DNA of 64,000 nucleotides from Bacillus safensis FO-36b (GCF_000691165.1 NZ_ASJD01000002.1:310001-374000); one strand, 5' to 3'; counted from the first letter of the stretch, positions 37,755 through 46,121 are shown. Made by a program: numbers and translations. The notes: generated from the letters alone by a model not told the origin.

Positions 37755-38543
37755 CTAAATGTTCAGTTTTTTCAATGCAGATTTCACATTCATATACGTA
37801 TTTAATTCACGGAAGTCCTCTCTCATTTCTCCCATCTTCATTGCAAGATTCGGTTTAATTCCTGTCACAATGAGTTCAGTACCCGTCATTAAAATCAAAT
37901 CATTCAGCTTAAAGATCGCATCTGCCACAAATGAATCCACTGCTAATAATCCGGACAGATCGACAATAAAATAATCATCCTTGGATTGAGAGATATAGGT
38001 GGAGACCGTTGAAATGATCTTATCAAATCTAGGCGCTGTTAACGTACCAATGATCGGTAACACAGAGATACCATCTTTCACAGGAACGATTGGGACCGAA
38101 ATATTCAGCACTTCATCAATTGATTGCTCAAGAAGCTCCTGCTGTTCCTTCTCTTTCGTGACATCCTTTTGCAGACCAACGAAATAAAGACGTTTTCCTT
38201 CCTTTTCGTCAATCCAAAGAGGAGCGACACTTAACTCGTTCCAAAACATTTGTCCAGATTTTTTATAATTTTTCAGCTGAACCGTGACAGCCTCTTTGTT
38301 CTCAATGGCTGTTCTAATTTGTTTGAGAGCGATTTGCTCAGTTTCATCTCCCTGAAGGAAACGACAATTCCTCCCCAATACTTCGGTTTCTTGATAGCCT
38401 GTCATATCTAAAAAGCCCTTGTTCACATATATTAAAGGATTATCAGGTAAAGACGGGTCCGTCACCGTCAGGCCAACCTGAGTATAGTCCAAGGCTTCCT
38501 TGATTAAATGCAGATTTTCGGACTTATAAGATTCCAGCGCCAT
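37755..38543 (-). CDS. ytvA: Blue-light photoreceptor, LOV-STAS (YtvA-like)
   Basis: 262 residues: N-terminal LOV/PAS domain with the flavin-adduct motif GRNCRFLQ (Cys near residue 61), a linker helix, then a STAS domain (about 150-255) with the VDLSGLLAVDSFV region. YtvA feeds light signals to the stressosome and SigB. AAGGAG is 9 bases before the ATG. In B. subtilis ytvA lies elsewhere, so this placement is a rearrangement. Confidence 0.92.
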   Translation of the reverse strand: MALESYKSENLHLIKEALDYTQVGLTVTDPSLPDNPLIYVNKGFLDMTGYQETEVLGRNCRFLQGDETEQIALKQIRTAIENKEAVTVQLKNYKKSGQMFWNELSVAPLWIDEKEGKRLYFVGLQKDVTKEKEQQELLEQSIDEVLNISVPIVPVKDGISVLPIIGTLTAPRFDKIISTVSTYISQSKDDYFIVDLSGLLAVDSFVADAIFKLNDLILMTGTELIVTGIKPNLAMKMGEMREDFRELNTYMNVKSALKKLNI

Positions 38544-38592
38544 TCGTTTACTCTCCTTATTTTCCTTACAAGCGGGTTATATTCATAATTAA

Positions 38593-38620
38593 ATTATATG
38601 ATGTTCCACATCATGTGTAA
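38593..38620 (-). promoter_or_regulatory. ytvA promoter with operator in the spacer
   Basis: Minus strand: TTACAC (38620-38615), 16 bases, TATAAT (38598-38593). The spacer is an inverted repeat ATGATGT-GGA-ACATCAT (38614-38598) that shares one base with the -10. A regulator bound there would directly control the promoter. Confidence 0.6.
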
Positions 38621-38696
38621 ATAGAAGTGGTTCTGAATTCCTCTTTTGTAGAATGCGCTTCATCCTATGTGATTTATACCACGACATCTGATTCAT

Positions 38697-39566
38697 CTAT
38701 TTCAAAAGGTGACGGATCATATGCGCGACACCATGTTCATCATTTGATAACGTCACGTGATCAGCGATTTCTTTTATATCCTGTCTCGCATTCCCCATTG
38801 CAACCCCAACACCAGCAGCTCGAAGCATTGATTCATCATTTAAACTGTCTCCTACAGCCGCTGCCCTACTTAAAGGAATACCTAGTCTTTCTGCCAGCCT
38901 TGTTAATGCCTGCCCTTTAGACGCGTCCTTTGAACCAATTTCAAAGTTATGATCAGCCGAACTGACCAATGTTACATCTGAATCATCACCAAACATCTCC
39001 CATCCAGCTTTCAATCTGTCCTGAAAGAAAGAAAAACCTAAGATATTGTAAAATGAAAGTTTTCGATCCTCACGAAACAATTCTTTATATGTATCAATAT
39101 AAGAAAAACCCGACTGGCTGTATTGAACTTCTGCCGCTTGTTTTAAGACATTTTGATCCGTTTCTGGATTTGCACTTTTTAAACGGTCCATTTCAATCGC
39201 AAGAAGCTCTCTTCCGCGATTTGGTGTGAAAATGGCTTCGTTTGTAAAGACTTCATAATAATAATCACGTTCTTCAAGCCATGACAATATATGTTTAGCC
39301 TTTTCTTCTTGTAAAGCAGCTGAATGGTACACTTGTCCAGTTGGATCATGAATCACAGCTCCATTGGCACTAATCACCCATGTATTCATACCAAGCTGGT
39401 CAAAAATAGACCTCACATCAAAATACGCTCTCCCTGTTGACACGACAACCTCAATTCCATTCGCAGCTGCTTCCTTTAATGCCTGCTCGTTTTCCTGACT
39501 CACTTTGTGTTCACTGTTCAATAAAGTTCCATCTAAATCCGTTGCGATTAATTGAATGTTTGTCAT
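38697..39566 (-). CDS. ywpJ: HAD-superfamily phosphatase YwpJ (Cof type)
   Basis: 289 residues from ATG 39566 (AAAGGAGAG upstream); the frame is open further back but without a start site. Motifs: ATDLDGTLLNS, STGRAYFD, KGQALTRLA, VGDSLNDESML. Cytosolic sugar-phosphate-type phosphatase, paralogous to YwtE at 10026. In B. subtilis it neighbours glcR and ssbB, which are not seen here. Confidence 0.88.
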   Translation of the reverse strand: MTNIQLIATDLDGTLLNSEHKVSQENEQALKEAAANGIEVVVSTGRAYFDVRSIFDQLGMNTWVISANGAVIHDPTGQVYHSAALQEEKAKHILSWLEERDYYYEVFTNEAIFTPNRGRELLAIEMDRLKSANPETDQNVLKQAAEVQYSQSGFSYIDTYKELFREDRKLSFYNILGFSFFQDRLKAGWEMFGDDSDVTLVSSADHNFEIGSKDASKGQALTRLAERLGIPLSRAAAVGDSLNDESMLRAAGVGVAMGNARQDIKEIADHVTLSNDEHGVAHMIRHLLK

Positions 39567-39675
39567 CGTTCTCTCCTTTTTGTCTTTATTTTCAACCGAC
39601 ATACCGTTAACAAAATCCATCATCATTATGAAATGAGTATCCACTATTTGCAAGAGCTGATCGGTTAAACAGTGA

Positions 39676-39759
39676 ATAAAAGGGTATCCGGCCACGCAAA
39701 TATGACCGGATACACACAAAGGGGATTCACAAGGGGACACATGACCTATACAAAGAAGC
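39676..39759 (-). ncRNA. Candidate C-rich small RNA
   Basis: On the minus strand two TCCCC elements (39737-39733, 39725-39721), the second as CCCCTTTGTGTG, precede an 8-bp hairpin GTATCCGG/CCGGATAC (39713-39706, 39691-39684) and CCCTTTTATT. The layout recalls the RsaE/RoxS type of sRNA, whose UCCCC loops pair with ribosome sites. Ends are estimated from the promoter and hairpin; the T run is weak. It could instead be part of the ywpJ leader. Confidence 0.35.
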
Positions 39760-39765
39760 ATTGGT

Positions 39766-39794
39766 TCTATATTACGCAGTGTTCATATGAACAA
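39766..39794 (-). promoter_or_regulatory. Candidate promoter of the small RNA
   Basis: Minus strand TTGTTC (39794-39789), 17 bases, TATAGA (39771-39766). A perfect 12-base palindrome GTTCATATGAAC (39781-39792) overlaps the -35 and spacer, a possible operator. Confidence 0.4.
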
Positions 39795-39963
39795 GGCAGC
39801 ATCTATCAGCTTTAGCTAGAGGGGGGCTGTCAGATGATAGACATTACCTTTTGATTCGGGACTTGCCTCCTTTCCTTTCAGCTACCCCTAGTCTACGGAG
39901 AAAGGCCGTATGTGACAAAACAGGAAAATAGCAAAATAGGCCTTCAAATTCTCTATATCCTCA

Positions 39964-40320
39964 TTAATTTCTGTTTTTTACCGCTTGCGTATAAAACATC
40001 ATCTTGTTTTGTTTGATAAAATACTTATTTTTCATAAATTGATAAAAAATATCTGAATGAATCCAATTACTAGAAGGCATGTGAATATAATCAGATCCAT
40101 CCCACGCAAACCAATAAAAACAAAGCCGGCCATCATGAACCGACAACTGAAACTCAAAACAGTCCATTTGATCCTCGGTGACATATTGAAACGTGAGTGA
40201 CTCTCCTTCTTCCATATACACATCACAAAATGAAAGAATATCTCCCCACGAATAAACACGTATATCACTCTTTGCCTTGTCGTCGCCAATATGAATGTTT
40301 CTCAATTGATAGGACTCCAT
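39964..40320 (-). CDS. ywpG: Conserved protein, YwpG-like by position
   Basis: 118 residues from ATG 40320 (GGAGATG 4-7 bases upstream). Aromatic-rich and acidic, no membrane helix; begins MESYQLRNIHIGDDKAKSD. Placed next to ywpF as ywpG is in B. subtilis; I assign it by position and size and cannot confirm the family from motifs. Function unknown. Confidence 0.6.
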   Translation of the reverse strand: MESYQLRNIHIGDDKAKSDIRVYSWGDILSFCDVYMEEGESLTFQYVTEDQMDCFEFQLSVHDGRLCFYWFAWDGSDYIHMPSSNWIHSDIFYQFMKNKYFIKQNKMMFYTQAVKNRN

Positions 40321-40390
40321 AAAACATCTCCTTTCACTCATGTGCAGCTAGTTCTAAGCAGGCAGCGGTTTCATTTATACAGATGTTGTA

Positions 40391-40399
40391 TGCTATAAT
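40391..40399 (+). promoter_or_regulatory. Extended -10 promoter of ywpF
   Basis: TGC directly before TATAAT (40394-40399) forms an extended -10; no good -35 is seen. Confidence 0.5.
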
Positions 40400-40437
40400 A
40401 ATACTTACGAATAATGAACGCTTGTGAGGTGATAAAT

Positions 40438-40848
40438 ATGAAAACCTTTAGGCTGATTGATTTAAAAATTGAACTTGATCCACAGCAAGATAAAATGTCC
40501 AGCATTCCCCTTCGTGACGGTTTAATCATTAATAAAGAAGACGGTGAAAATCACTGGATGATCGAGGCACTCATTCCAAAGAAACATAGACAGGTGTTTG
40601 AGGTACTCTTTCAGCAGCACACAGAAGTGAAGATTCTTGTAACGATCACTAAAGAAAACAACCGCCCTGTTCATCTATCTGTCCAAGTCAAAAACATCGT
40701 TGCCTTAGAAGAAAACATTTCTGTGTTACTCGATGGTAAAATGATTACAAATCGTTACAGAACAGAAACTGAAGAAGTATTAAAAGACCTCGTCAAAGAG
40801 GGGCTGTCAGGAGAAAAACTACTGGATGCTTTTAAACAAAACACATAA
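40438..40848 (+). CDS. ywpF: YwpF-family protein
   Basis: 136 residues from ATG 40438 (GAGGTGAT upstream). Begins MKTFRLIDLKIELD, the usual opening of the YwpF family, small soluble proteins of unknown function in Bacillaceae. No catalytic motif is evident. Divergent from the ywpG-like gene. Confidence 0.8.
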   Translation: MKTFRLIDLKIELDPQQDKMSSIPLRDGLIINKEDGENHWMIEALIPKKHRQVFEVLFQQHTEVKILVTITKENNRPVHLSVQVKNIVALEENISVLLDGKMITNRYRTETEEVLKDLVKEGLSGEKLLDAFKQNT

Positions 40849-40875
40849 AAAAGAGCGGGATCAGCCGCTCTTTTT
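40847..40875. terminator. Bidirectional terminator ywpF / mscL
   Basis: AAAAGAGCGG, GATCAG, CCGCTCTTTTT between convergent genes; the mscL stop is at the end of the T run. Confidence 0.85.
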
Positions 40876-41271
40876 CTATTGCACATCTTTAGACTGGCTT
40901 TGATTTTTCAATAGATCTCTAATTTCAGTTAGCAAAACTTCCGTTTGATCCGGCGTTTCCACAACCTCTTCTTCCTCAACCTTTTTCCGTTTTAACTTAT
41001 TCAAATAACGAATAAAGATAAAAATGGAAAACGAGATAATTAAGAAATCAACCACTGTTTGAATAAAGTTCCCATATAAAATTTGAGCGGCTCCGATTTT
41101 AATGGATAAACCGCTAAAATCATGCCCTCCAATAATAATACCGACAAGCGGCATGATTAAATCATTCACAAGAGAAGTGACAATTTTGCCAAATGCTCCC
41201 CCAATGATGACACCTACAGCCAAGTCAATGACATTGCCCTTGACGGCAAACTCTCTAAATTCTTTCAGCAT
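40876..41271 (-). CDS. mscL: Large-conductance mechanosensitive channel MscL
   Basis: 131 residues. N-terminal amphipathic [15 protein letters not shown]1 with [18 protein letters not shown] and the glycine-rich pore, a loop, TM2 (about 67-90) and a charged C-terminal helix. Opens under membrane tension to release solutes on osmotic downshock. Confidence 0.96.
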   Translation of the reverse strand: MLKEFREFAVKGNVIDLAVGVIIGGAFGKIVTSLVNDLIMPLVGIIIGGHDFSGLSIKIGAAQILYGNFIQTVVDFLIISFSIFIFIRYLNKLKRKKVEEEEVVETPDQTEVLLTEIRDLLKNQSQSKDVQ

Positions 41272-41361
41272 CCTTTATCACCTTCATCTTTTTTTGTCTA
41301 ATATGACGTTTTTTTGTCAAAATTGCAAGTCCTTATCCGTTCTAACTGAACGTTTCTAAAT

Positions 41362-41390
41362 AAAAAAGCGATTCATGCTTGATGAACCGC
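41362..41390 (-). terminator. Terminator of fabZ
   Basis: Minus strand GCGGTTCAT, loop, ATGAATCGC (one G-U pair), six T. Confidence 0.8.
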
Positions 41391-41398
41391 CAGAAAAA

Positions 41399-41833
41399 TC
41401 ATGATACTTTAGGACCAATAGAAAATGTCAGTTCTGCTTCACATGCAACCTCGCCATCTACCGTCGCTACTGCTTTTCCTTTTGCAACCGGCCCGCGGAG
41501 GCGCGTCACTTCAACCTCTAAACGAAGCTGGTCTCCAGGCTTGACCTGTCTTTTGAAGCGGCATCCGTCAATCCCTGCAAACAAACCGATTTTTCCTTTG
41601 TTTTCTTCCTTGCCTAACATAATCACACCAAAAACCTGTGCGAGTGCTTCTACTATAAGCACACCCGGCATGACTGGGTAACCAGGAAAATGGCCATTAA
41701 AAAATTCTTCATTCACTGTGACATTTTTAATTCCAACCGCTTTTTTTTCTCCCTCAACCTCTAAAATACGGTCGACCAATAAGAATGGATAACGGTGTGG
41801 AATAATGTCTTGAATTTGCTGAGCATCAAGCAT
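41399..41833 (-). CDS. fabZ: 3-hydroxyacyl-ACP dehydratase FabZ
   Basis: 144 residues, hot-dog fold. [11 protein letters not shown] and the active-site loop [21 protein letters not shown] region (His near 49, Glu near 63) are clear. Dehydrates beta-hydroxyacyl-ACP in fatty acid elongation. AAGGAGAG before the ATG. Confidence 0.96.
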   Translation of the reverse strand: MLDAQQIQDIIPHRYPFLLVDRILEVEGEKKAVGIKNVTVNEEFFNGHFPGYPVMPGVLIVEALAQVFGVIMLGKEENKGKIGLFAGIDGCRFKRQVKPGDQLRLEVEVTRLRGPVAKGKAVATVDGEVACEAELTFSIGPKVS

Positions 41834-42012
41834 ATCTTGATCTCTCCTTCTTTTCTATATCGCTGATCTTCATTTGATTCCTATAGAAGTATATTATGAA
41901 TGCTGGCATTTTTCAATATTCGCCTTATGCATATGGTAAAAAATAGAATCTACCATTACCAATTGTCATCAAATATAATCCACACTACACTCAATGTTTT
42001 TTCACAAATATG

Positions 42013-42026
42013 GTAATATATATTAC
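42013..42026. promoter_or_regulatory. Perfect palindrome upstream of rap gene
   Basis: GTAATATATATTAC is self-complementary and lies about 27 bases before the rap start. AT-rich, so chance is not excluded; in B. subtilis rapD is repressed by RghR. Confidence 0.3.
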
Positions 42027-42052
42027 ATCATTGATTGAATAAGAGGGTAAAA

Positions 42053-43108
42053 ATGAATTTTATGAGCGATAAATCCGTAAAAAAACTTCTCCATTCCTGG
42101 TATACAATGCTAAAGCATCGACATTTTTCGAAGGCTGAAGAAATCAAAAAAACACTGCTAAAATATAAACGGAAATTATCAAAAAAACAAGAACTCTATT
42201 TCCATTATCAGTTGATGCTTTTCCGTCACCAGCTCTGGATGAATCAGACAGAGGACTTAGAAAAACTCAAACATGAACTGCTGCCCCACAAAGATGAAAT
42301 GAACGAAGAACTGCAATATTATTTTTATTTCTTTCTCGGATTATATGAATCTTTAAAAAGTGATCAAAATGATGCGATTCATTATCTCGAAAAGGCTGAG
42401 GAACGACTGCCATTACTTAACGATGAGCTGGAGGAAGCAGAGTTCCATTTCCGTACAAGCGGTGTTTATTATAACAACCGTTACTCGTTGTTATCGATTC
42501 GTCATGTTCAAAAAGCCATGGATATTTTTGCAAAGCACGGTGATATCCATAGCATCTATCGGTGTAAAATTGTGCTCGCTCTTAACTATAGCGACCAAAA
42601 AAAATATAAGGAAGCGGAAGATATTTTCATTGAAATTATTGATTACGTGAAAAAGATTGATGATCAAGAGCTGCTCGGTATCGTTTATTATGATGCTGGC
42701 TTTATTCAGTCAAGACAAAACCGTCATAAGGAAGCGCTGGAATACTTCAAAAAAGCGCTTCGTCTTCCAGCATACCGAAAGTCAGCACACTCCTATGTAT
42801 CGTGCCTATACGAAACTGTGCGTTCCTGTTTTAAAGAAAATTTAACCGATGAAGGGATGAAGTATATTCAAAAAGGTCTGAAAGAAGCTGTTGCTTCCCA
42901 GTTTGATATATTAAGAATGAAGTTTCAAATCTTATCTCTTCTCTACAGCCAAACGCCAAAGGCAGATGAGCAGATCGCCACGCTCGTCACATGTCTTGAA
43001 CGAAAAGAAGCCTGGATTGATCTTGAGGATCTTCTTGCTGATGTCTCAGATTTTTATAAAAAAAAGGGCGACTTTGAGCGAGCCGCCTTTTTTATCATGA
43101 GAGGCTGA
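42053..43108 (+). CDS. rapD: Rap-family TPR regulator (RapD-like), no phr
   Basis: 351 residues from ATG 42053 (GAGGG 6 bases upstream; a TTG at 42035 is weaker). N-terminal helical bundle beginning with VKKLLHSWYTMLKHRHF, followed by TPR repeats such as AFIQSRQNRHKEALEYFKKA (partial). Rap proteins bind response regulators (Spo0F, ComA) and are usually inhibited by a Phr peptide; no phr gene follows, the next gene being convergent. This and the place between fabZ and flhP match B. subtilis rapD. Its last codons overlap a terminator hairpin. Confidence 0.85.
   Translation: MNFMSDKSVKKLLHSWYTMLKHRHFSKAEEIKKTLLKYKRKLSKKQELYFHYQLMLFRHQLWMNQTEDLEKLKHELLPHKDEMNEELQYYFYFFLGLYESLKSDQNDAIHYLEKAEERLPLLNDELEEAEFHFRTSGVYYNNRYSLLSIRHVQKAMDIFAKHGDIHSIYRCKIVLALNYSDQKKYKEAEDIFIEIIDYVKKIDDQELLGIVYYDAGFIQSRQNRHKEALEYFKKALRLPAYRKSAHSYVSCLYETVRSCFKENLTDEGMKYIQKGLKEAVASQFDILRMKFQILSLLYSQTPKADEQIATLVTCLERKEAWIDLEDLLADVSDFYKKKGDFERAAFFIMRG
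43058..43093. terminator. Terminator hairpin inside the 3' end of rapD
   Basis: A run of A and GGGCG pairs, with one bulged G, with CCGCC and six T; on the other strand a T run of seven follows as well. It lies within rapD coding sequence and 30 bases after the flhP stop on the minus strand, so it most likely terminates flhOP. Confidence 0.6.
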
Positions 43109-43122
43109 TACCAGCCTGCTGA

Positions 43123-43941
43123 TTATCGAATTGTATTAATTAATCCCAGCATTTGATCGCCCATCGTAATTGTTCTTGAATTCATCTGATAGGAACGCTG
43201 TGTTGTCATGAGGTCTGTTAATTCTTTCGACATGTCCACATTTGATGTTTCCAGTGCACCTTGCTGAAGCTGAATCGCCTCTCGGTTTGCTCCATTTAGT
43301 GCTGTTAATGCACCTTGATAGGTTCCATCAACTGAGAACAAATTATCTCCTTCAGAGACAAGTGCTGACGAATTATTGACTTGTACAACGCCCAGATTCA
43401 CTTGCTGATTGGGTTGATTGTCTCTTGAAATCGCCGTAAGCCGCCCATTTTTATCGATTGAAATATCACGGAAATTTGCATTTAAGACGATCGCATTTCC
43501 GTTTTCATCAAGAATCGGATAGCCTTCGCTCGTGACAAGCTGCACTTGATTACGATTATTGCCCGGCTGCAAGTAAAGTGAACCATCTCTTGTATAACGG
43601 ATATTACCGCCGGCGTTGACCTGCAAATACTGCGACGGCGCTCCGAAGGCAACATCAAGATCACGTCCTGTTTCTTTAATAGAGCCTTGCAGCGAGTTAA
43701 TGGACGCATTGACCATTGTCCCCGTGCCAAGCCTTAACCCAGCAGGTGTCAGACGACTGTTTGCCACCTGCTCATTTTTTTCATCTACCTGATTAAACTG
43801 CTGTCTGATCAGCTCTGAGAAACGGGTGTTTTTCGCGCGGTACCCTGTTGTTTCACTGTTCGCGATGTTATTGCTGATGATGTCAAGCTGCTTTTGCACT
43901 TCATTCATCGATACAGCTGCGTTTATCATCGTTCTAAGCAT
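43123..43941 (-). CDS. flhP: Flagellar basal-body rod-type protein FlhP
   Basis: 272 residues. FlgF/FlgG family: N-terminal LRTMINAAVSMNEVQKQLD with NISNNIANSETTGYR-type motif, a central hook-like domain, and the C-terminal helical motif DLMTTQRSYQMNSRTI. Part of the flagellar rod/hook region, exported by the flagellar type III system. AAAGGAGG precedes the ATG. Second gene of flhO-flhP. Confidence 0.92.
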   Translation of the reverse strand: MLRTMINAAVSMNEVQKQLDIISNNIANSETTGYRAKNTRFSELIRQQFNQVDEKNEQVANSRLTPAGLRLGTGTMVNASINSLQGSIKETGRDLDVAFGAPSQYLQVNAGGNIRYTRDGSLYLQPGNNRNQVQLVTSEGYPILDENGNAIVLNANFRDISIDKNGRLTAISRDNQPNQQVNLGVVQVNNSSALVSEGDNLFSVDGTYQGALTALNGANREAIQLQQGALETSNVDMSKELTDLMTTQRSYQMNSRTITMGDQMLGLINTIR

Positions 43942-43971
43942 GAGAATCCTCCTTTCTTTTTCATTTCTTGA

Positions 43972-44811
43972 TTAGTACACTCTGCCAATTTCATTCACTG
44001 CTTTTTCTAAGCTTTTATCATACGCCTGAACCACTTTTTGATTTGTTTCAAATGCTCGGTAGGCCGTTGTCATATCTGTATATGATTTCGTTACATCCAC
44101 GTTCGAGAGCTCCGATACGCCTTGGCTTAACGTATAGGACATTTGACCGTTATTGACTGCACTTGGCAGGGGCTGGTTATCAGCTGTACGGTATAAATCA
44201 TTTCCTTCACGCGCTAGGTTTCTTGTATCCATCGCAACACGTACATCGATTTGACCAAGATTTTGCCCATTTTCAGACACAGTACCATCTGCATTCACTT
44301 TGAAATTCTCACTCTGAACCGTAATCGGCTGACCCGTCACGGAAAGAAGAGCACGGCCATTAATCGTCAATTGATTTTGTGCGTTCAATGTAATGGAGCT
44401 GCTTTTCGTATAACGAACGCCTTCTGGTGTGTTGACGGCATAAAATAGCGCTGATTTCTGATTGGTCTCCGGATTGATCGGCACATTATTTTCAACTAGT
44501 GCTATGTCTGTTGTTTGATCTGTTGTTTTTAAAGTTCCCTGTGTAAATTGAGGGATTAATTCCTGCATATATGTCCCAGTATTGATTCCACCAATCGGCG
44601 ATTGCAGTGGAACGCTAAAGCCTTTGCCTGAGGATGTTTGGAAACGTCCTGATTCCATTCGGCTCAGCAGCATTTCTGGAAATGCACGCATTGCCCCTTC
44701 ATCCGCTTTATAGCCTGGGGTATTCGCATTTGCGATATTATTTGAAAGCATTTCTGTCCGCCGCTCTTGAGCGATCATGGCAGATGTTGCGGTGTATAGT
44801 CCTTTTAACAC
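43972..44811 (-). CDS. flhO: Flagellar basal-body rod-type protein FlhO
   Basis: 279 residues with GTG start (GAGGTGAG 3-7 bases upstream). MLKGLYTATSAMIAQERR, NNIANANTPGYK motif and a C-terminal VTKSYTDMTTAYRAFETNQ region. Paralogous to FlhP; both are needed for the distal rod in B. subtilis. Transcribed from a SigD promoter just upstream. Confidence 0.92.
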   Translation of the reverse strand: MLKGLYTATSAMIAQERRTEMLSNNIANANTPGYKADEGAMRAFPEMLLSRMESGRFQTSSGKGFSVPLQSPIGGINTGTYMQELIPQFTQGTLKTTDQTTDIALVENNVPINPETNQKSALFYAVNTPEGVRYTKSSSITLNAQNQLTINGRALLSVTGQPITVQSENFKVNADGTVSENGQNLGQIDVRVAMDTRNLAREGNDLYRTADNQPLPSAVNNGQMSYTLSQGVSELSNVDVTKSYTDMTTAYRAFETNQKVVQAYDKSLEKAVNEIGRVY

Positions 44812-44866
44812 GTGCTCACCTCATTCAAATTCTTTCACATGACCTAAACACAATCTTCTATGAAAT

Positions 44867-44893
44867 ATATCGGCTGATTAGCAGGGTTCTTTA
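44867..44893 (-). promoter_or_regulatory. SigD promoter of flhO-flhP
   Basis: Minus strand TAAA (44893-44890), exactly 15 bases, GCCGATAT (44874-44867): complete match to the flagellar/motility SigD consensus. Confidence 0.88.
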
Positions 44894-44929
44894 ATAAAAA
44901 TCCCCCATTCTTTCTAAAAAGAATGAGGG
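44894..44929 (-). terminator. Terminator of mbl
   Basis: Minus strand CCCTCATTCTTT, TTAG, AAAGAATGGGGG, then ATTTTTATT. The SigD -35 element follows directly. Confidence 0.85.
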
Positions 44930-44935
44930 AAATCA

Positions 44936-45937
44936 TTAGCTGAGTTTACGCTTTGGCAGCTTGTCCATATTATCAAGCATCACGCCAGTACCAACTGCTA
45001 CACAGTCCATTGGATTTTCAGCAACGAAAACTGGTACTTTCAGCTCTTCTGCAAGCAATTGATCAAGCCCGTTTAGAAGAGCTCCGCCACCTGTAATGAT
45101 GACGCCGCGATCGATAATATCAGCTGATAATTCAGGCGGTGTTCTTTCAAGAACTTGTTTCGCAGCCTGAACAATCGCAGATACAGATTCACGCAATGCT
45201 TCTTCTACTTCTTTGCTTGTGACGGTAATCGTTCTTGGTAATCCTGTCACCATGTCTCGTCCACGAATCGAAATTTCTTCGTGACGTGCGTCTGGGAATA
45301 CCGTTGCAACTTGGATCTTGATATCCTCAGCCGTGCGCTCACCGATCAACAGCTTGTACTCTTTTTTAATGTAGTTTAGAATTTCCAGATCAAATTTGTC
45401 TCCAGCCATTTTAATAGAAGAGGCGGTTACAATGTCACCCATTGAGATGACAGCGATATCTGTCGTTCCGCCTCCAATATCTACGACCATGTTTCCACTT
45501 GGCTGAAAAATATCCATACCAGCACCAATCGCTGCTACTTTTGGCTCTTCTTCAAGAAATACATGCTTACCACCGCTTTTTTCAGCAGCTTCTTTGATCG
45601 CCTTCTGCTCAACAGATGTAATATTTGTCGGGCAGCAGATGAGCATACGCGGCTTAGAGAACAGCCCTTTCACATTTAATTTGTTAATAAAATGCTTGAG
45701 CATCGCTTCAGTTACTTCAAAATCAGCGATTACGCCGTCTTTTAATGGACGAATCGCAACAATATTCCCAGGCGTACGTCCAACCATACGTCTAGCCTCT
45801 TCTCCAACAGCCAAAACTTTTCCGCTGTTTTTGTCAAGAGCTACCACAGATGGTTCATTTAACACAATTCCTTTTCCTTTGACATGAATCAGTACATTGG
45901 CAGTACCAAGATCAATTCCAATATCCCTAGCAAACAT
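44936..45937 (-). CDS. mbl: MreB-like cytoskeletal protein Mbl
   Basis: 333 residues, actin fold: DIGIDLGTANVLIHVKGKG (phosphate 1), VDIGGGTTDIAVIS (phosphate 2), GGGALLNGLD (adenosine). Position directly downstream of spoIIID and upstream of flhO identifies it as Mbl rather than MreB or MreBH. Directs side-wall synthesis. AAGGAGG is 10 bases before the ATG. Confidence 0.94.
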   Translation of the reverse strand: MFARDIGIDLGTANVLIHVKGKGIVLNEPSVVALDKNSGKVLAVGEEARRMVGRTPGNIVAIRPLKDGVIADFEVTEAMLKHFINKLNVKGLFSKPRMLICCPTNITSVEQKAIKEAAEKSGGKHVFLEEEPKVAAIGAGMDIFQPSGNMVVDIGGGTTDIAVISMGDIVTASSIKMAGDKFDLEILNYIKKEYKLLIGERTAEDIKIQVATVFPDARHEEISIRGRDMVTGLPRTITVTSKEVEEALRESVSAIVQAAKQVLERTPPELSADIIDRGVIITGGGALLNGLDQLLAEELKVPVFVAENPMDCVAVGTGVMLDNMDKLPKRKLS

Positions 45938-46121
45938 CTATATATATCCTCCTTGAAAATCTGTTTCCATAGCAAATACCACATTCTGCCCTAATTATAT
46001 ATTCTATCATAATTTGCAGAAAAAAAGATATTTCTTTACAAAAGTCTTTACAAAATTTGTGGATAGAAACTACCGATATGAGGAAGATATATATATCATG
46101 TTTATGAACAAAGAACTAAGC

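Larger units (their letters stand above)
39567..39963. other. Intergenic stretch ywpJ - ywpG
   Basis: No supported ORF. It holds a candidate minus-strand small RNA with promoter (39676-39794) and a larger bulged stem, CTAG-GGG-GCTG / CAGC-CCC-CTAG, at 39816-39891. B. subtilis, as I remember it, has glcR and ssbB at this place; no trace of them is visible. Confidence 0.5.

Noticed and set aside
39567-39761. 65-codon N-terminal extension of ywpJ
   Set aside because: The HAD nucleophile motif should be near the N-terminus, and ATG 39566 has a strong ribosome site.
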